Shown: positions 5,049 through 6,844 of the stretch, one piece after another
How positions within the stretch are numbered: position 1 is the first letter of the stretch
Layout: every line of letters begins with the position of its first letter
Assembly (NCBI GenBank): GCA_017407725.1
Contig: JAFQWB010000003.1
Span: 1-6,844 of the forward strand
Source: Clostridia bacterium
GTDB lineage: Bacteria > Bacillota_A > Clostridia > Oscillospirales > CAG-272
Reading direction: 5' to 3'
DNA: 6,844 nt
Notes under the pieces: model-generated
Seen by the model: only the letters and a program-made list of their open reading frames with translations
The model's database searches: none
Told to the model about the DNA's origin: nothing
Translations under genes and position numbers: made by a program

Positions 5049-6844
5049 ATGAGAAAGCGCATATTTACGATGCTTCTTGTTGTTCTGTCCGCCCTTTTTC
5101 TCGTTTCGTGCGCCTATCCTGATAATGAAGGGACGTCGGGTGACAATACACAGGTGTCGGGAGAGGTGGTTTCGCTCGAAATCGAGGCGTCAGACACTCT
5201 GCTTGTTATCAATCCCGTAATCGAGGGCGGAGAGGGTCTTTTTGAATATGAGATTAATCTTGCAGATCAAAGTCTTACGGGAGATGGAAGAGAGAGCGCA
5301 TCGGTAGAGTGCCGGACCTGTGAATGGGGAGAGCTTGTTATAACCCCGTTTGCAATAAACGGCAAAGGCAAAAGGGTGTATGGAGAAGCAAGGGCATTCG
5401 TGATTGAAAACAAAAGGGTAAAGACCCCCGATGAGCTCAGATACGATAACGATAAGCTCCTTATATCAACACCTGCAGAGCTTATTCTTTTTTCTCATGC
5501 CGTATCAAGGGGGGAAGACCCAAGCGTTCTTCTTGAAAACGATATTTCTATGGGAAGCGCTTTTACCTGGAGAGGAATAGGAAGCTCCGAGGACGGATAT
5601 TCGGGAATCTTTGATGCAAACGGACATACCGTGAGCGGACTTTATATTTTGTCATCGGGTAAAAGGTCGATAGGCTTCTTTTCAAGAGTTGACGAAGATG
5701 GAGAAGTAAGAGATCTCGTAATAGAAAACAGCCGTGTTTTTGCAAATTCAAATAAATATGTCGGCGTAATAGCGGGCGAGCTTTACGGAAAGATAATCGG
5801 CGCAAGAACAGATGCCTTTATATCAACAACTTCAATGAGCGGATATGAGGGAGTATACTCAAGTCCGTCTGACAGTGCGGTTGTCGGAGGAATTGCAGGA
5901 AAGATAGACGGGGCTCTCTGTCCTTTAATAAAGGATGCACGCTTTGAAGGAAAAATAGATGTAAGCGCGCTCTGTATTTCTTCTGTCGGAGGAATTGTCG
6001 GAAATGCTATAGGAGCATTCTTTGGTATTGAAGAATCAAGCTTTACCTCCGAGATAAGGGTGAGAAGCAGATATTTCTCCGAAAGGATAGGAGCGGTTTC
6101 GATAGGCGGTATTTGCGGAAGTGCATATAGCGGAAGAATACACGCGTGTGTTTCGGGCGGAAATATTGTAAATGATTCTACGGTAAGTGCATCGGTGGGT
6201 GGAATTATCGGCTCTCTTAAGGGTGCTGCCGCACTTACCGACTGTGAATTTACAAGTGAGGGAAGCATTGATACAAAGGACTCATACAAAAGTGCGGTCG
6301 GCGGAATCGCAGGGTCGGTCTCCGACCCATACTCGTGCGGTGCGTTAGTAAAAAGATGTGCATCGCTTGGAAAATTAGATATTTCAGAGGGCGTTGCAGG
6401 GGGAACTATAGGATACTGTGATCAGCTTTTTTTCGCAGAGTCAATATGTTTTAACGGTATTATAACCTCGGGTGATACAGACTCGTATTCGGGCTCGTTT
6501 ATAGGATGCTCGGTGTCGGGTAATAATGAGGGCGCGATCATAAAATATTCGGTTTCGGCAAATGCTTTGCCATATGTCGGATATAGCGACGGTGAGACCG
6601 GTGCCGCAATATATAACTGCTATAATATAAGAACAGATGATACCGATGCCGAGGAAATTATAAAGCTTTCTCATATATCGGATAGCTTTGTGTACGATAG
6701 CGAATCGGATAGCCTTTTCCTTGTCTGGCAAAAGGATGCATCCAAGTATTCGGATAGCATAACGCTCGACTCATATATAAAGGATTCCGATGCAGAAGAA
6801 AACGAAAAGACCGACCCATTGAAGATAATCGGGGAAATAAAGGA
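5049..6844 (+). CDS. GLUG-repeat surface lipoprotein (3' truncated by window edge)
   Basis: An open frame of 598 codons with no stop, running off the right edge. Residues 1-21 form a lipoprotein signal peptide: basic MRKR, a hydrophobic core, and the lipobox LVSC with C21 as the predicted lipidated cysteine. A short polar linker and an apparently beta-rich segment (about 35-125, including CRTC at 88-91) follow. Next is a block that commonly opens GLUG beta-helix proteins: ISTPAELILFSHAV (about 139-152), then WRGIG and GIFDANGHTVSGLYI (to about 200). From 208 to 486 come GLUG-like turns (e.g. VGGIAG). The protein is expected to be anchored on the outer face of the membrane as an adhesin-like or binding scaffold; the ligand is unknown. 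GGGAGG (5036-5041) lies 7 nt before the ATG. It begins 30 bases after rnj with no terminator between, so readthrough from the rnj promoter is likely. No catalytic domain is visible in the part present. Confidence 0.85.
   Translation, partial: MRKRIFTMLLVVLSALFLVSCAYPDNEGTSGDNTQVSGEVVSLEIEASDTLLVINPVIEGGEGLFEYEINLADQSLTGDGRESASVECRTCEWGELVITPFAINGKGKRVYGEARAFVIENKRVKTPDELRYDNDKLLISTPAELILFSHAVSRGEDPSVLLENDISMGSAFTWRGIGSSEDGYSGIFDANGHTVSGLYILSSGKRSIGFFSRVDEDGEVRDLVIENSRVFANSNKYVGVIAGELYGKIIGARTDAFISTTSMSGYEGVYSSPSDSAVVGGIAGKIDGALCPLIKDARFEGKIDVSALCISSVGGIVGNAIGAFFGIEESSFTSEIRVRSRYFSERIGAVSIGGICGSAYSGRIHACVSGGNIVNDSTVSASVGGIIGSLKGAAALTDCEFTSEGSIDTKDSYKSAVGGIAGSVSDPYSCGALVKRCASLGKLDISEGVAGGTIGYCDQLFFAESICFNGIITSGDTDSYSGSFIGCSVSGNNEGAIIKYSVSANALPYVGYSDGETGAAIYNCYNIRTDDTDAEEIIKLSHISDSFVYDSESDSLFLVWQKDASKYSDSITLDSYIKDSDAEENEKTDPLKIIGEIK
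5760..6506 (+). repeat. eight GLUG-type protein repeats within the lipoprotein gene
   Basis: Repeat cores (residues of the lipoprotein) are VGVIAG 238-243, VGGIAG 279-284, VGGIVG 313-318, IGGICG 352-357, VGGIIG 383-388, VGGIAG 417-422, AGGTIG 450-455 and SGSFIG 481-486. An entry turn, IGFFSRV, lies at 208-214. Spacing is 31-41 residues, consistent with coils of a right-handed beta-helix. Several repeats end in a cysteine at a similar place (C367, C399, C437, C467). The repeats are diverged at the DNA level, so recent tandem duplication is unlikely. Confidence 0.75.

Noticed and set aside
5783..6289. 168-codon minus-strand frame opposite the lipoprotein gene
   Set aside because: It is the reverse reading of the Gly/Ser/Ile-rich GLUG repeats, giving a Pro/Ser-rich product. 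The + strand frame has a signal peptide, a ribosome binding site and family motifs.

Overview
The window reads as chromosomal DNA from an endospore-forming, anaerobic Firmicute (class Clostridia, probably an Oscillospiraceae/Ruminococcus-like gut lineage). The reasons are a SpoIIR sporulation protein, an RNase J, strong AGGAGG-type ribosome binding sites, moderately low G+C with heavy use of AGA, ATA, GGA and CTT codons, and a GLUG-repeat surface lipoprotein of the kind common in gut bacteria. The lineage is inferred from sequence style, not from a search. All genes lie on the + strand. I see no RNA genes, mobile elements, CRISPR arrays or convincing rho-independent terminators.

Layout. Bases 2-1096 are the C-terminal half of a RecD2-type DNA helicase that enters from the left edge. 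One base after its stop comes a ComF-family phosphoribosyltransferase-fold protein (1098-1820), then a small unrecognised protein with a C-terminal membrane segment (1833-2147). A 74-base gap carries a possible sigma-F promoter in front of spoIIR (2222-2845). A second small unrecognised tail-anchored protein follows (2850-3137), with its ribosome binding site overlapping the end of spoIIR. Bases 3138-3338 hold a near-consensus sigma-A promoter and a leader of about 150 nt with a long imperfect hairpin. RNase J follows (3339-5018). Thirty bases later a lipoprotein with an apparent beta-sandwich domain and GLUG beta-helix repeats (5049 onward) begins and runs off the right edge.

How it fits together. 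The left block (helicase, ComF, small membrane protein) is tightly packed and looks cotranscribed. spoIIR may have its own forespore promoter, which would suit its role: it is made in the forespore and signals to the mother cell to activate sigma-E. RNase J starts a new housekeeping transcription unit, and the lipoprotein is probably read from the same message because no terminator is visible between them. Most of the window is ordinary core genome. The parts that stand out are the structured rnj leader with an overlapping small reading frame, the sigma-F-like site, and the two tail-anchored small proteins flanking spoIIR.
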